The translations under genes and the position numbers were made by a program. The notes below the pieces were generated by a model, which was not told the origin of the DNA, did not search any database, and worked only from the letters and a program-made list of their open reading frames with translations. A DNA stretch of 64,000 nucleotides from Variovorax sp. OV329 (GTDB taxonomy: Bacteria; Pseudomonadota; Gammaproteobacteria; Burkholderiales; Burkholderiaceae_C), in assembly GCF_900114785.1 (NCBI RefSeq), contig NZ_FOUG01000001.1, positions 248,001 to 312,000 of the forward strand, read 5' to 3'. Shown here in pieces: positions 10,154 to 19,536 of this stretch; positions within the stretch are counted from its first letter, which is position 1; each line of letters begins with the position of its first letter.

Positions 10154-12817
10154 TCAGTTGCCCAGCGCGCGGGTCACCACTTCCTGGGTGTCCTTGCTCA
10201 GGTCGGGCTTCGCGGCCACGCGGGCGATGGCCTCGCGCGCCGCGCTGCGGTAGGGTTCTGCCAGCTTGTTCCAGCGGTCCAGGCCACGCGCCAGGCGCGC
10301 CGCCACCTGCGGGTTGATGGCGTCCAGCTCGATCACGCGGTCGCTCCAGAACACGTAGCCGGCGGCGTCCGGCCGGTGGAAGGCGCCGGGGTTGGCATTG
10401 CAGTAGCTGAAGATCACGCTGCGTGCGCGGTTCGGGTTCTTGATGGAGAAGTCCGGGTGCTTCATCAACTGGCGCACCAGCGGCAGGATGTCGCCGCCGC
10501 GATCGGGGGCGCCGGCCTGCAGGCCGAACCACTTGTCGATGACCAGCGCCTCGTCCTTGAAGATGGCGTGGAAGCTGGCCAGCGCCTGTGCCGCCAGCGC
10601 ATGGGCGGAGGACACCAGCGCCTGCAGGGCATTGAAACGGTCGGTCATGTTGCCCGCGTCCTTGAAGCGCTGCAGCGTCTTGCCCGGCCACACGGTGTCG
10701 CCGCTCTCGCGCGCGGCCAGGCACAGGTGCGTCAGGGCCATGCCGGCCAGCGCGCGGCGGCCGGCCGAGGTCGGATCGGGCTCGTAAGCGCCGGTGTCCT
10801 TGTTGTCCTCGTAGGCCTGCTGCCATTCGGCCTGCAGTGCGACGGCCATGCGCACGCGCATGGCTTCGCGCACCGCATGCACGCGCTGCGGGTCGACCAC
10901 GTCCAACTGCTCGGCGATGTAGGTTTCCGAGGGCAGGGTGAGCACCAGTTCCTTGAAGGCGGCGTCCAGCGCGGGGTTGCGCAGCAGGCTGCGCATGGCC
11001 TCGATGAAGGCGTCGCTGAGCGCGGCGCCGGCGCCGTCGGCCGACGGCGCCTCGATGGCGGCAAGGGCGGCGCGCAGTGCAAGGCGCTGGCCCGATTCCC
11101 AGCGGTTGAAGGGATCGGTGTCGTGCGCCAGCAGGGCCAGCAGTTGATCGTCGCTGTAGTCGTGGTCCAGGATCACCGGCGCGCTGAAACCGCGCAGGAT
11201 CGAGGGCACCGGCTCGCTCTCGATGTCGGTGAAGGTGAAGGTCTCGCTGGGCTGCGTGACCACCAGGGTCTGCGTGGACGCAAGTTCGCGGCCGTCGGCG
11301 CCGATCAGGCCCACGTTCACCGGAATGACGAAGGGCAGCTTCTCGGGCTGGCCGGGCGTGGGCGCGCAGCTCTGGTCCAGTTGCAGGGTGTAGCTGCGCT
11401 CGGCCGCGTCGTAGCTGCCGCGGGCGGCCAGGCGTGGCGTGCCGGCCTGGCTGTACCAGCGCTTGAACTGGTCCAGCAGGCGCGCCAGGTCCGAATGCGG
11501 GTTGGCGTCGGCAATGGCCTGGGCGAAGTCGTCGCAGGTCACGGCGTGGCCGTCGTGGCGCTCGAAGTAGAGCTTCATGCCGCGGGCGAAGCCGTCGCGG
11601 CCCACCAGCGTCTGCATCATCCGCACCACCTCGGCACCCTTTTCGTAGATGGTGACGGTGTAGAAGTTGCTGATCTCGATGTAGCTGTCGGGCCGCACGG
11701 GGTGCGCCATGGGGCCGGCATCTTCCGGGAACTGGGCGGTGCGCAGCACGCGCACGTCCTCGATGCGCTTCACTGCGCGGGCTGCAGCGTCGGCGCACAG
11801 GTCTTGGGTGAACTCCTGGTCGCGGAAGACGGTGAGGCCCTCCTTGAGCGAGAGCTGGAACCAGTCGCGGCAGGTCACGCGGTCGCCGGTCCAGTTGTGG
11901 AAGTACTCGTGGCCCACCACGCTCTCGATGTTGCCGTAGTCGGCGTCGGTGGCGGTGGCCTGGTTGGCCAGGACGTACTTCGTATTGAAGATGTTCAGGC
12001 CCTTGTTCTCCATGGCGCCCATGTTGAAGTCGCTGGTGGCGACGATCATGAAGCGGTCCAGGTCCAGCGACAGGCCGAAGCGTGCCTCGTCCCAGGCGAT
12101 GGAGCGCATGAGCGAGTTCATGGCGTGCTCGGTCTTGTCGAGGTCGCCGGGGCGCACGAAGACCTGCAGCAGGTGGTCCTTGCCGCTGCGCGCGCGGATG
12201 CGCTGCTCGCGTGCCACCAGCTTGCCGGCCACCAGCGCGAACAGGTAGCTGGGCTTCCTGAAGGGGTCGACCCACCTGGCGAAGTGACGGCCCTCGGGCA
12301 GGTCGCCCTGTTCCACCAGGTTGCCGTTGGACAGCAGCACCGGGTAGTCGGTCTTGCTGGCGCGCAGCAGCACGGAGTAGCTGGCCATCACGTCCGGGCG
12401 GTCCAGGAAGTAGGTGATGCGGCGGAAACCCTCGGCCTCGCACTGGGTGAAGAAGGTGTCCTCGCTGACGAACAGGCCCATCAGCTTGGTGTTCTTGATC
12501 GGCTGGCAGGTGGTGAACACTTCCAGCTCGAAGGCCTCGGGCAGGTTGTCGAGCACCAGTTGCTCGCCCTCCATGCGGAAGGAGGCGCCCTGGCCGTCCA
12601 CCAGCACGCGGGCCAGGTTGAGCTCGTCGCCGTCCAGGCGCAGCGGCTGCACCGCCACGTCGGGGTTGCGGCGAATGCGCATGCGGTTGAGCACGCGGGT
12701 CTTGGCCGGGTCCAGGTCGAAGGTCAGCTCGACCGTGTCGATCCAGTAGGCAGGGGCCGCATAGTCCTCGCGCCGGATGGCGATGGGCTGGCCCTGTGCG
12801 TCACGCGATAGCAACAT
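10154..12817 (-). CDS. pepN: Aminopeptidase N (M1 zinc metallopeptidase)
   Basis: 887 residues, normal for bacterial PepN. It removes N-terminal residues from peptides in the cytoplasm. The exopeptidase motif GAMEN is at 267-271. The zinc site is HEYFH at 303-307, with the third ligand Glu326 in KEGLTV. The C-terminal alpha-helical domain is complete. A GGAGA ribosome-binding site sits seven bases before the ATG. The start overlaps the end of the upstream HAD gene by 17 bases, so the two are probably co-transcribed. Confidence 0.97.
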   Translation of the reverse strand: MLLSRDAQGQPIAIRREDYAAPAYWIDTVELTFDLDPAKTRVLNRMRIRRNPDVAVQPLRLDGDELNLARVLVDGQGASFRMEGEQLVLDNLPEAFELEVFTTCQPIKNTKLMGLFVSEDTFFTQCEAEGFRRITYFLDRPDVMASYSVLLRASKTDYPVLLSNGNLVEQGDLPEGRHFARWVDPFRKPSYLFALVAGKLVAREQRIRARSGKDHLLQVFVRPGDLDKTEHAMNSLMRSIAWDEARFGLSLDLDRFMIVATSDFNMGAMENKGLNIFNTKYVLANQATATDADYGNIESVVGHEYFHNWTGDRVTCRDWFQLSLKEGLTVFRDQEFTQDLCADAAARAVKRIEDVRVLRTAQFPEDAGPMAHPVRPDSYIEISNFYTVTIYEKGAEVVRMMQTLVGRDGFARGMKLYFERHDGHAVTCDDFAQAIADANPHSDLARLLDQFKRWYSQAGTPRLAARGSYDAAERSYTLQLDQSCAPTPGQPEKLPFVIPVNVGLIGADGRELASTQTLVVTQPSETFTFTDIESEPVPSILRGFSAPVILDHDYSDDQLLALLAHDTDPFNRWESGQRLALRAALAAIEAPSADGAGAALSDAFIEAMRSLLRNPALDAAFKELVLTLPSETYIAEQLDVVDPQRVHAVREAMRVRMAVALQAEWQQAYEDNKDTGAYEPDPTSAGRRALAGMALTHLCLAARESGDTVWPGKTLQRFKDAGNMTDRFNALQALVSSAHALAAQALASFHAIFKDEALVIDKWFGLQAGAPDRGGDILPLVRQLMKHPDFSIKNPNRARSVIFSYCNANPGAFHRPDAAGYVFWSDRVIELDAINPQVAARLARGLDRWNKLAEPYRSAAREAIARVAAKPDLSKDTQEVVTRALGN

Positions 12818-13475
12818 CGAGCGTCTCCAGAAAATTTGTTTGAGTTAGTTCGTGATAGTTGCGCACGGCGGCGATGACGTGCGGGCCGGCCAGTTCCTCG
12901 GGCGTGTGGGTGCTGCACACCGCCACGGCGCGCATGCCGCCGCGGCGGGCCGCCTCGATGCCGAAGGGCGCGTCCTCGAAGACGATGCAGCGCTCGGGTG
13001 CGGCGCCGATGCGCCGGGCCGCCTCCAGGAAGATGGCGGGCGTCGGCTTGCCGGTCAGGCCCTCGTCCCCGCCGACGATGGCCAGCGGCAGCGGGTCCAT
13101 CTTCAGTCGCGACATCGCGAATTCGATGTTGTGCCGGTCTCCGGCCGTGCCCACCGCGATCTTCAGGCCCCGCGCGGCTGCATCCTTCGCGAAGGCGGTG
13201 AAGCCCGCCACCTCGGCGAACTGGTCGCTGAACATGTCGCGGTAGATCAGTTCCTTCTGGTGCACCAGCGCCTCGCATTCGGCATCGTCCAGCGGCCGGC
13301 CGAAGATCTCGCGCATGCATTCGACGCCGGTGCGGCCAGTGGTGCGCGCCAGGATCTCCGACACGTCCATGCCGATGCCGTGTTCCCGCGCAAAGGCCAC
13401 CCACGACTTCGCATGCCAGGGCATGGAGTCGATCATGGTGCCGTCCATGTCGAAGATGAGGGCTTCGGTTCGCAT
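12801..13475 (-). CDS. HAD-superfamily phosphatase (beta-phosphoglucomutase-like)
   Basis: 224 residues. The nucleophile motif FDMDGTMIDS is at the N-terminus, a helical cap follows, and the late motifs GDEGLTGKPTPAIFLEAA and VFEDAPFGIEAA are present. It probably dephosphorylates a small sugar phosphate or related metabolite. The substrate cannot be read from sequence. It overlaps pepN by 17 bases and begins 22 bases after the prfB stop, so prfB, this gene and pepN may form one transcript. Confidence 0.9.
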   Translation of the reverse strand: MRTEALIFDMDGTMIDSMPWHAKSWVAFAREHGIGMDVSEILARTTGRTGVECMREIFGRPLDDAECEALVHQKELIYRDMFSDQFAEVAGFTAFAKDAAARGLKIAVGTAGDRHNIEFAMSRLKMDPLPLAIVGGDEGLTGKPTPAIFLEAARRIGAAPERCIVFEDAPFGIEAARRGGMRAVAVCSTHTPEELAGPHVIAAVRNYHELTQTNFLETLDVAIA

Positions 13476-13497
13476 CGTTGTTCCGGTGGGGCCGCGC

Positions 13498-14602
13498 TCA
13501 GACGCCTTGCTTCAGCGAGGCTTCGATGAAGGGGTCCAGGTCGCCGTCCAGCACCTTCTGCGTGGCCGAGGTCTCGTAGTTGGTGCGCAAGTCCTTGATG
13601 CGGCTCTGGTCGAGCACGTAGCTGCGAATCTGGTGGCCCCAGCCCACGTCGGTCTTGGTGTCTTCCAGCTTCTGCTGCTCTTCCATGCGCTTGCGCATCT
13701 CGTGGTCGTACAGGCGCGAGCGCAGGCGGCGCCAGGCGACGTCGCGGTTGCTGTGCTGGCTGCGGCTGTCCTGGCACTGCACCACGATGCCGGTAGGCAT
13801 GTGGGTCAGGCGCACGGCCGAGTCGGTCTTGTTGATGTGCTGGCCACCGGCGCCGCTGGCGCGGTAGGTGTCGGTACGCACGTCGGACGGGTTGATGTCG
13901 ATCTCGATCGAGTCGTCGATTTCCGGGTACACGAACACGCTGGCAAAGCTGGTGTGCCGGCCGCCGGAGGAGTCGAAGGGCGACTTGCGCACCAGGCGGT
14001 GAACGCCGGTCTCGGTGCGCAGCAGGCCGAAGGCGTACTCGCCCTCGATCTTGATGGTCGCGCTCTTGATGCCAGCGGTGTCGCCGGGCGTCTCGTCCTC
14101 GATCTGCGGCTTGAAGCCCTTGCGCTCGGCATAGCGCAGGTACTGGCGCAGCAGCATGCTGGCCCAGTCGCAGGCCTCGGTGCCGCCAGCGCCGGCCTGG
14201 ATGTCCAGGAAGGCGTTGTTCGGGTCGGCCGGGTTGTTGAACATCCGGCGGAACTCCAGCTTCTCGACTTCCTGCGCGATGCGCGCGGTGTCGTCCGAGA
14301 TGGCCTGCAGGCCGTCGAAGTCCTCGTCGGCGCGCGACATCTCGTACAGCTCGGTGTTGTCGGCCAGCTCGGTGCCGATGGTGTCGAGCACCAGCACGAT
14401 GCTGTCGAGCGCCTTCTTTTCCTTGCCCAGTTCCTGGGCCTTCTTGGGGTCGTTCCAGACCGTCGGATCTTCTAGCGAGGCGTTGACGGTGCGCAGGCGT
14501 TCAGCTTTGGCATCGACGTCAAAGATACCTCCGGAGATCCACCGTGCGCTGGCTCAGGTCTGCCAGGGTGGCGCCGATCTGGTTGATTTGTTCTGCATCC
14601 AT
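13498..14602 (-). CDS. prfB: Peptide chain release factor 2, expressed by programmed +1 frameshift
   Basis: RF2 recognises UGA/UAA stops and triggers peptide release on the ribosome. The zero frame from ATG 14602 encodes 27 residues (starting [18 protein letters not shown]) and stops at TGA 14521-14519. Shifting +1 there continues for 340 residues to 13498, giving 367 in total, the usual RF2 length. The GGQ catalytic motif occurs in [15 protein letters not shown], and the stop-reading SPF motif in [15 protein letters not shown] seven bases before the ATG is the ribosome-binding site. Ordinary ORF calling would miss the first 68 residues. Confidence 0.96.
14518..14532 (-). promoter_or_regulatory. 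prfB autoregulatory frameshift site
   Basis: The minus strand reads GGAGG-TAT-CTT-TGA-C. An internal Shine-Dalgarno lies three bases before the slippery CTT codon, followed by an in-frame UGA. This is the classical RF2 element: low RF2 lets the ribosome pause at UGA and slip +1. Confidence 0.95.
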
Positions 14603-14684
14603 GTGAGTGTCCTGCCGGTGTCTTGACGAAACCGGGCATTTTCGCATGGTGCAGGGCCCCTCGTCCGAGAGGGGCGGGGAGGGC

Positions 14685-15203
14685 CTAGAAGCGGCGGTTG
14701 TAGGAGAACATCAGCCCGGCCGTGCCCAGCAGCGAAACCTGCACCGCATCCTTGGGCGTGAAGCGCCATCCCAGCGCCGGCACCACGATGGGCGACCAGC
14801 CGTTGTGATTGAAGGGCACCTTGTCCTCGTAGGGGTAGACGTAGCCGTACATGATGCCGGCCACCACCTTGCCGTACAGGGCGGGCACGCCGAACAGGTT
14901 GTTCCAGATGTAGCCCACGTAGGCCGTGCCGGAATCCTGTCCGAAGGAGTTGCTGAAGTAGGCGCCGCCGATGATCCAGTTATCGGCGCGTTGGCGCTCC
15001 AGGCCGATGAGGTAGGCGGTCTTGTGCGCGGGGTCGCTGCTGAAGTGGTAGACGTACGGCGCGATGGTCACTTCCCAGGCGGCCTCGGTGGGGACCAGGG
15101 GGGATGCCGACTCCTGCGCCGATGCGCCGCTGGCGAGGAGGGCGCCGCAGAAAAGGCTGGAAACCAGGACGGCCGCGCGCGCTTGCTTGTGGATGTTCTT
15201 CAT
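14685..15203 (-). CDS. Secreted, outer-membrane-type protein of unknown function
   Basis: 172 residues. An N-terminal signal peptide (MKNIHKQARAAVLVSSLF, cleavage near ASAQ-ES) precedes alternating aromatic/hydrophobic segments and a C-terminal Phe, as in small outer-membrane beta-barrels. Close relatives are, from memory, often labelled sn-glycerol-3-phosphate transporter, a label I would not trust; a lipid A-modifying barrel is another possibility. Conserved-looking stretches are GKVVAGIMYGYVYPYED and VPALGWRFTPKDAVQ. No strong ribosome-binding site is visible. An alternative ATG lies 13 codons upstream. Confidence 0.75.
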   Translation of the reverse strand: MKNIHKQARAAVLVSSLFCGALLASGASAQESASPLVPTEAAWEVTIAPYVYHFSSDPAHKTAYLIGLERQRADNWIIGGAYFSNSFGQDSGTAYVGYIWNNLFGVPALYGKVVAGIMYGYVYPYEDKVPFNHNGWSPIVVPALGWRFTPKDAVQVSLLGTAGLMFSYNRRF

Positions 15204-15259
15204 GGAGGGCGAGGTCTTTCGTTCTAGATCTTCCCTGTCCATTGTCGCAGACGGGTCTT

Positions 15260-16177
15260 TCAGCTTTGGTTCAGAAAAGCCTCGACCAGCGCGGCCACCT
15301 CGAGGGGGCGGTCGTGGTGCATCATGTGGCCGGCATCCTCCAGCCGCACCAGTTCCAGGTGCGGCACCAGGCGCAGCCGCGCGACGAAATCGTCTTCCAC
15401 GCCGCGCTTCTTCCAGGTCTTGAGCATGCCGTCGGCCGCGTCCACCGCCAGCACCGGTGCGCGGATCGCCTTGTTGATCTCGATCGCCTCGTCCACGCGG
15501 TACAGGTTGGCATTGACGATCTTGTGGGAGGCGTCGCCCAGGATGGCCCAGACCAGTGCCCCATCGGCTTTTGTGCTTTGGGCGGCCCAATGCGAGGCCA
15601 GCCACTCGGCCTTGTCCTGCGGCAGTCGGGGGTTGGTGCGCATCAGCCGGCGGGCGACCCCGGAGAGTTCGGGGTAGGTCTGCAGGTCCATCTCGCCGCG
15701 GCGGTGCGACTTGAGCTCGTCCATCCACTTGGCGTAGCGGCCGGGTGCCTGCTCGGGCCGCGTGGCGGGCATGCCGAAGCCTTCGAGGTTGACCAGCCGC
15801 CGCACGCGCTCGGGCCGTGCGCCGGCGTAGAACATGGAGATGTTGCCGCCCATGCTGTGGCCCACGATGTCGGCGGGGCGGTCCTGCAGGTAGTGGTCGA
15901 GCACACCGTCGAGGTCGGCCAGGTAATCCGGAAAGAAGAAGTTGTCGGCGCCGCGAGAGCTGGTCAGGCCGAAGCCGCGCCAGTCGGGGGCGATCACCGG
16001 ACGCTCGGATTTCATTGCGTCGACCACGAACTGGAAGGAGGCGCCCACGTCCATCCAGCCATGCAGCATGACGATCGGGTCCTGCCCGCGGTCCAGGTCG
16101 CCCCAGATGCGCACATGGTGCTCGAGTCCCCGCAGGGGAATGAATTCGCTGTGACTGAGTCGGCGTGGCTGGTACAT
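15260..16177 (-). CDS. Alpha/beta-fold hydrolase
   Basis: 305 residues from ATG 16177, with no signal peptide. The oxyanion-hole motif is MLHGWMD. The nucleophile elbow GHSMGG carries the catalytic Ser, an Asp lies in AVDAADGMLKTW, and the terminal His is in EDAGHMMHHDRP, completing the triad. It is a cytoplasmic esterase or epoxide-hydrolase-like enzyme with unknown substrate. The ORF extends upstream, but that part overlaps the divergent aldo-keto reductase gene in a shadow frame, so it is excluded. No clear ribosome-binding site supports this ATG; the choice rests on family alignment. Confidence 0.85.
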   Translation of the reverse strand: MYQPRRLSHSEFIPLRGLEHHVRIWGDLDRGQDPIVMLHGWMDVGASFQFVVDAMKSERPVIAPDWRGFGLTSSRGADNFFFPDYLADLDGVLDHYLQDRPADIVGHSMGGNISMFYAGARPERVRRLVNLEGFGMPATRPEQAPGRYAKWMDELKSHRRGEMDLQTYPELSGVARRLMRTNPRLPQDKAEWLASHWAAQSTKADGALVWAILGDASHKIVNANLYRVDEAIEINKAIRAPVLAVDAADGMLKTWKKRGVEDDFVARLRLVPHLELVRLEDAGHMMHHDRPLEVAALVEAFLNQS

Positions 16178-16232
16178 GCGGGAATGATAAGCAGCGGGCA
16201 AGAATGGCCCAGCCTTCCTAGAATCGCGCCCC

Positions 16233-17309
16233 ATGACGAATTCCTTCAGCCCCAACGTCCCCCTCGGCCAGAGCGATCTGCGCGTCACCCCCATCTGCCT
16301 GGGCACCATGACCTTCGGCGAACAGGTGAGCGAGCCGGTGGCCCATGCCATCCTCGACCGCGCGCTGGAGCGCGGCATCAACTTCATCGACACGGCCGAG
16401 ATGTACGCCGTGCCGGCCCGCAAGGAGACCTTCGGCGCCACGGAAACCATCATCGGCAACTGGTTCGCCAAGACGCGGGGTGCGCGCCAGAAGCTGGTGC
16501 TGGCCACCAAGGTGGCCGGCCCCTCGCGCGGCATGCCCTGGGTGCGCGAAGGCGCGGGCATGACGGCGGCGGACATCGTGGCCTCCTGCGACGCAAGCCT
16601 CAAGCGCCTGCAGACCGACGTGATCGACCTCTACCAGATCCACTGGCCCGAGCGCCACGTGCCGGCCTTCGGCTCGATGGTGTACGACCCGAAGCAGGAG
16701 CGCTCGGTCACTTCGATCCTGGAGCAGCTGCAGGCCTTCGACGGCCTGGTGAAGGCGGGCAAGGTGCGCTACATCGGCCTGTCGAACGAAACGCCTTACG
16801 GCGTGCACGAGTTCGTGCGCCTGGCCGAGCAGCATGGCCTGCCGCGCATCGCCACGGTGCAGAACCCGTACTGCCTGCTCAACCGCACGCTGGAGAACGG
16901 GCTGGACGAGACCATGCACCGGCTGAACGTCGCCTCCATTCCGTACTCGCCCCTGGGCTTCGGCCTGCTGACCGGCAAGTACGACAAGGGCGGCACCGAG
17001 GGCCCGGACGCGCCCAAGGACGGACGCATCGCCCGCTACGAATCGGTGCGCAAGCAGCGCTGGGGCCGCGCCGACGCGCTCAAGGCCGCGCGCCGCTACA
17101 ACGAACTGGCCCGCGACAACGGCCTGACGCCCACGCAGATGGCGCTGGCCTTCACCTACGGCAACTGGCGCGTGGCCAGCACCATCATCGGCGTCACCAC
17201 GCAGGCGCAGCTGGACGAGGACCTGGACGCTTGGGGCACCACCATTTCGCCAGAGCTGATGGCCCAGATCGACAAGATCCGCTGGGACATGCGCGACCCC
17301 GCCGTCTGA
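16233..17309 (+). CDS. tas: NADP(H)-dependent aldo-keto reductase (Tas family)
   Basis: 358 residues. It is a TIM-barrel oxidoreductase reducing carbonyl compounds with NADPH. The catalytic tetrad is recognisable: Asp53 and Tyr58 in FIDTAEMY, Lys93 in LATKVAGPSRG, and His137 in LYQIHWPERH. The long family loop and the C-terminal cofactor block STIIGVTTQAQLDEDL are present. Physiological substrates of Tas proteins are not settled. It begins a plus-strand run with ybaK six bases downstream. Confidence 0.92.
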   Translation: MTNSFSPNVPLGQSDLRVTPICLGTMTFGEQVSEPVAHAILDRALERGINFIDTAEMYAVPARKETFGATETIIGNWFAKTRGARQKLVLATKVAGPSRGMPWVREGAGMTAADIVASCDASLKRLQTDVIDLYQIHWPERHVPAFGSMVYDPKQERSVTSILEQLQAFDGLVKAGKVRYIGLSNETPYGVHEFVRLAEQHGLPRIATVQNPYCLLNRTLENGLDETMHRLNVASIPYSPLGFGLLTGKYDKGGTEGPDAPKDGRIARYESVRKQRWGRADALKAARRYNELARDNGLTPTQMALAFTYGNWRVASTIIGVTTQAQLDEDLDAWGTTISPELMAQIDKIRWDMRDPAV

Positions 17310-17315
17310 AAGCGC

Positions 17316-17807
17316 ATGGGCAAGAAGGCGCATGTCTCGGAGACCCCGGCCACGCAGATGCTGCGCGAGCACGGGGTGGAATTCACCGAGCATCCCTACG
17401 AGTACCTCGAGCACGGCGGGGCGCAGCACAGCGCGCAGGTGCTGGGCTTCGACCCCTTCACCGTGGTCAAGACCCTCGTCATGCAGGACCAGGACGCCAA
17501 GCCGCTGCTCGTGCTGATGCACGGCAACCGCACGGTGTCGACCAAGAACCTGGCGCGGCAGATCGGCGCCAAGTCGGTGGAGCCGTGCAAGCCCGAGGTG
17601 GCCAACCGGCACAGCGGCTACCTGGTGGGCGGCACCTCGCCTTTCGCCACTCGGCGCGAGATGCCGGTGTACATCGAGTCGACCATCCTGGAGCTGCCGC
17701 GCATCGCCATCAACGGCGGACGGCGTGGCTACCTGGTGGGCATCGATCCGCAGGTTTGCGTGCGCCTGCTGGGGGCGAAGCCGGTGCAGTGCGCGCTGGC
17801 AGAATAG
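17316..17807 (+). CDS. ybaK: Cys-tRNA(Pro) deacylase YbaK/EbsC
   Basis: 163 residues, family length. It clears cysteine mischarged onto tRNA-Pro, a trans-editing step in translation quality control. The family fold is shown by KTLVMQDQDAKPLLVLMHG, the conserved YLVGGTSPFATRREMPVYIE segment and NGGRRGYLVGIDP. It starts six bases after the tas stop, so the two are co-transcribed. The stop is 35 bases before the TTG start of plsY. Confidence 0.93.
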   Translation: MGKKAHVSETPATQMLREHGVEFTEHPYEYLEHGGAQHSAQVLGFDPFTVVKTLVMQDQDAKPLLVLMHGNRTVSTKNLARQIGAKSVEPCKPEVANRHSGYLVGGTSPFATRREMPVYIESTILELPRIAINGGRRGYLVGIDPQVCVRLLGAKPVQCALAE

Positions 17808-17842
17808 CCGCCTTCGTCTTCAATCCGGCCCCGGAGCCTGCC

Positions 17843-18499
17843 TTGAGCTTTCTCGCCCCTTCGTCCCTGCTTGCCATCCTGGCGTCCTACCTGGTGGGCT
17901 CGCTGTCCTTCGCGGTCATCGTGAGCAAGGTGCTGGGCATGGACGACCCGCGCAGCTACGGCAGCAAGAACCCGGGCGCAACCAACGTGCTGCGATCGGG
18001 CCGCAAGGGCGCCGCGCTGGCGACGCTGCTGCTGGACGCCATCAAGGGCTGGCTGCCGGTCTTCCTGATCGTGCAGTTCGGCGCGCATGCCGGCATGGGC
18101 CTGGACACCGCGGCGCTCGCGGGCCTGGCGGCCTTCCTGGGGCACCTGTACCCGGTCTTCTTCCGCTTCCAGGGCGGCAAGGGCGTGGCGACGGCGGCCG
18201 GCGTGCTGCTGGGCTTCGCGCCGCTGCTGGGGCTGGCCACGGGGCTCACCTGGCTGATCATCGCGGTGTTCTTCCGCTACTCCTCGCTGGCTTCGCTGGT
18301 GTCCGCCTTCTTCGCGCCGGCCTACTACCTGCTGGGCGGCAACATCGCCTGGCCACTGGATGCCACCGCCCTGGTGGCGCTGTCCGTCATGAGCCTGCTG
18401 CTGGTGTGGCGGCATCGCGAGAACATCCGCCGGCTGCTGGCCGGTACCGAATCGAAGCTGGGTGCCAAGTCCGCGCCCAAGAACGCCGAAGGAAACTGA
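17843..18499 (+). CDS. plsY: Acyl-phosphate:glycerol-3-phosphate acyltransferase PlsY
   Basis: 218 residues from TTG 17843, chosen because GGAG lies seven bases upstream and the product then begins with the expected first membrane helix. It is an integral inner-membrane enzyme that acylates glycerol-3-phosphate with acyl-phosphate, the first step of phospholipid synthesis. Family motifs are GSKNPGATNVLR and FRFQGGKGVATAAG, between about five hydrophobic helices. The charged tail is cytoplasmic. It is followed two bases later by the RidA-family gene. Confidence 0.95.
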   Translation: MSFLAPSSLLAILASYLVGSLSFAVIVSKVLGMDDPRSYGSKNPGATNVLRSGRKGAALATLLLDAIKGWLPVFLIVQFGAHAGMGLDTAALAGLAAFLGHLYPVFFRFQGGKGVATAAGVLLGFAPLLGLATGLTWLIIAVFFRYSSLASLVSAFFAPAYYLLGGNIAWPLDATALVALSVMSLLLVWRHRENIRRLLAGTESKLGAKSAPKNAEGN

Positions 18500-18501
18500 T
18501 C

Positions 18502-18855
18502 ATGGGCAGCATCCAGCGCTTTCACGTAGGCCCGCGTTTGTCCGAGACCGCGGTGCACAACGGCACCGTCTACCTCGCCGGCCAGGTGCCGGACGACCTC
18601 ACGAAGGACATCAAGGGCCAGACCGCCGAGGTGCTGGGCATGGTCGAGCGCCTGCTGAAGGAAGCGGGCAGCGACAAGTCGCGCATCCTCATGACGCAGA
18701 TCTTCCTCAAGGACATTTCCGAGATCGGCGCGATGAATGAGGTGTGGGATGCCTGGATCCCGGCCGGCAACACGCCGCCGCGCGCCACCGTTCAGGCGCT
18801 GATGGCCAAGGACGGCTACCGCATCGAGATCGTGGTGACCGCCGCGCAGCTCTGA
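18502..18855 (+). CDS. RidA family protein
   Basis: 117 residues. It belongs to the YjgF/YER057c/UK114 fold family, whose founding member hydrolyses reactive enamine/imine intermediates. The family end NTPPRATVQALMAKDGYRIE contains the conserved Arg. The N-terminal stretch VHNGTVYLAGQVPDD is also typical. This subgroup often has unassigned substrates. AAGGA lies nine bases upstream. It is the last gene of the tas-ybaK-plsY run and ends 16 bases from a convergent protease gene. Confidence 0.9.
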   Translation: MGSIQRFHVGPRLSETAVHNGTVYLAGQVPDDLTKDIKGQTAEVLGMVERLLKEAGSDKSRILMTQIFLKDISEIGAMNEVWDAWIPAGNTPPRATVQALMAKDGYRIEIVVTAAQL

Positions 18856-18871
18856 GGCGCGCGGCGCGCTT

Positions 18872-19522
18872 TCAGTAGCGCTTCTGCAGCACCATCTGGT
18901 CGCCTTCGCGCTGCATCGAGAAGCGGTTGATGAAGCTGTTGCCCAGCAGCACGAAGGGCATGGGCTGTTCGGACACGACGGCGTCGACCTCGTACACCTC
19001 CACGTCGCCCACCCGCACCGAGTTGAGCTTGACGCGGTAGCCGGCCGTCACGCCGTTGGCCGTGTTGATCTGCACCGGCTGGCCCTTCTTGTAGTCGAGG
19101 CCGATGCGCTGCGCGTCGGCCGCCGAGATGGCCACCGAGGTGGCGCCGGTGTCGACCATGAAGTTGACCGAGCGGCCGTTGATGGCGCCCAGGGTCATGA
19201 AGTGCCCGCCGCTGCCGGCCGGCAGCACGATGCGGGTGCCGTTGGCGCCGCCGCCCCCGCCGCCCACGCTCACCGGCTGGTCCATGCGCAGGGTGCTGCG
19301 CTGGCCGCCGACCTCGACCACCGCCGCATCGCCCTGCACCGAAACCAGCTTGACGCTGCCCAGCTTTTCGCCGGGCGCCACGGTACGCGGCGCGCCGCCG
19401 TCGACGATGAGGATCGCGCGGTTGCCGATGGTGCCGGTGAGCATCACCGATTCGGCATGCGCCACGCCGGCCGCCATGGCCAGGATGGAAAGCGTGGCCA
19501 GGAGCGGAAGGGCGGGGCGCAT
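18872..19522 (-). CDS. Secreted retropepsin-like aspartic protease (clan AA, TIGR02281-like)
   Basis: 216 residues. A signal peptide (MRPALPLLATLSILAMAAG..HA) is followed by a beta-rich domain, a Gly linker (GGGGGGANG), and the retropepsin-like domain. Its single catalytic motif is FMVDTGATSVAIS, so activity would need a dimer. The C-terminal flap partner VLLGNSFINRF is present. Function in these bacteria is unproven; periplasmic processing is likely. It begins 14 bases after yajQ on the same strand. Confidence 0.88.
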   Translation of the reverse strand: MRPALPLLATLSILAMAAGVAHAESVMLTGTIGNRAILIVDGGAPRTVAPGEKLGSVKLVSVQGDAAVVEVGGQRSTLRMDQPVSVGGGGGGANGTRIVLPAGSGGHFMTLGAINGRSVNFMVDTGATSVAISAADAQRIGLDYKKGQPVQINTANGVTAGYRVKLNSVRVGDVEVYEVDAVVSEQPMPFVLLGNSFINRFSMQREGDQMVLQKRY

Positions 19523-19536
19523 CGGTCGGGCTGTGC

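Noticed and set aside
15104..18499. 1131-codon plus-strand frame suggesting a giant fusion protein
   Set aside because: Only its last 218 codons are real (plsY from TTG 17843). The rest is antisense or out of frame to the hydrolase, tas and ybaK.
18856..18871. GC-rich palindromic stretch between the RidA and protease genes as terminator
   Set aside because: It is too short and overlaps the stop codon, with no T run.
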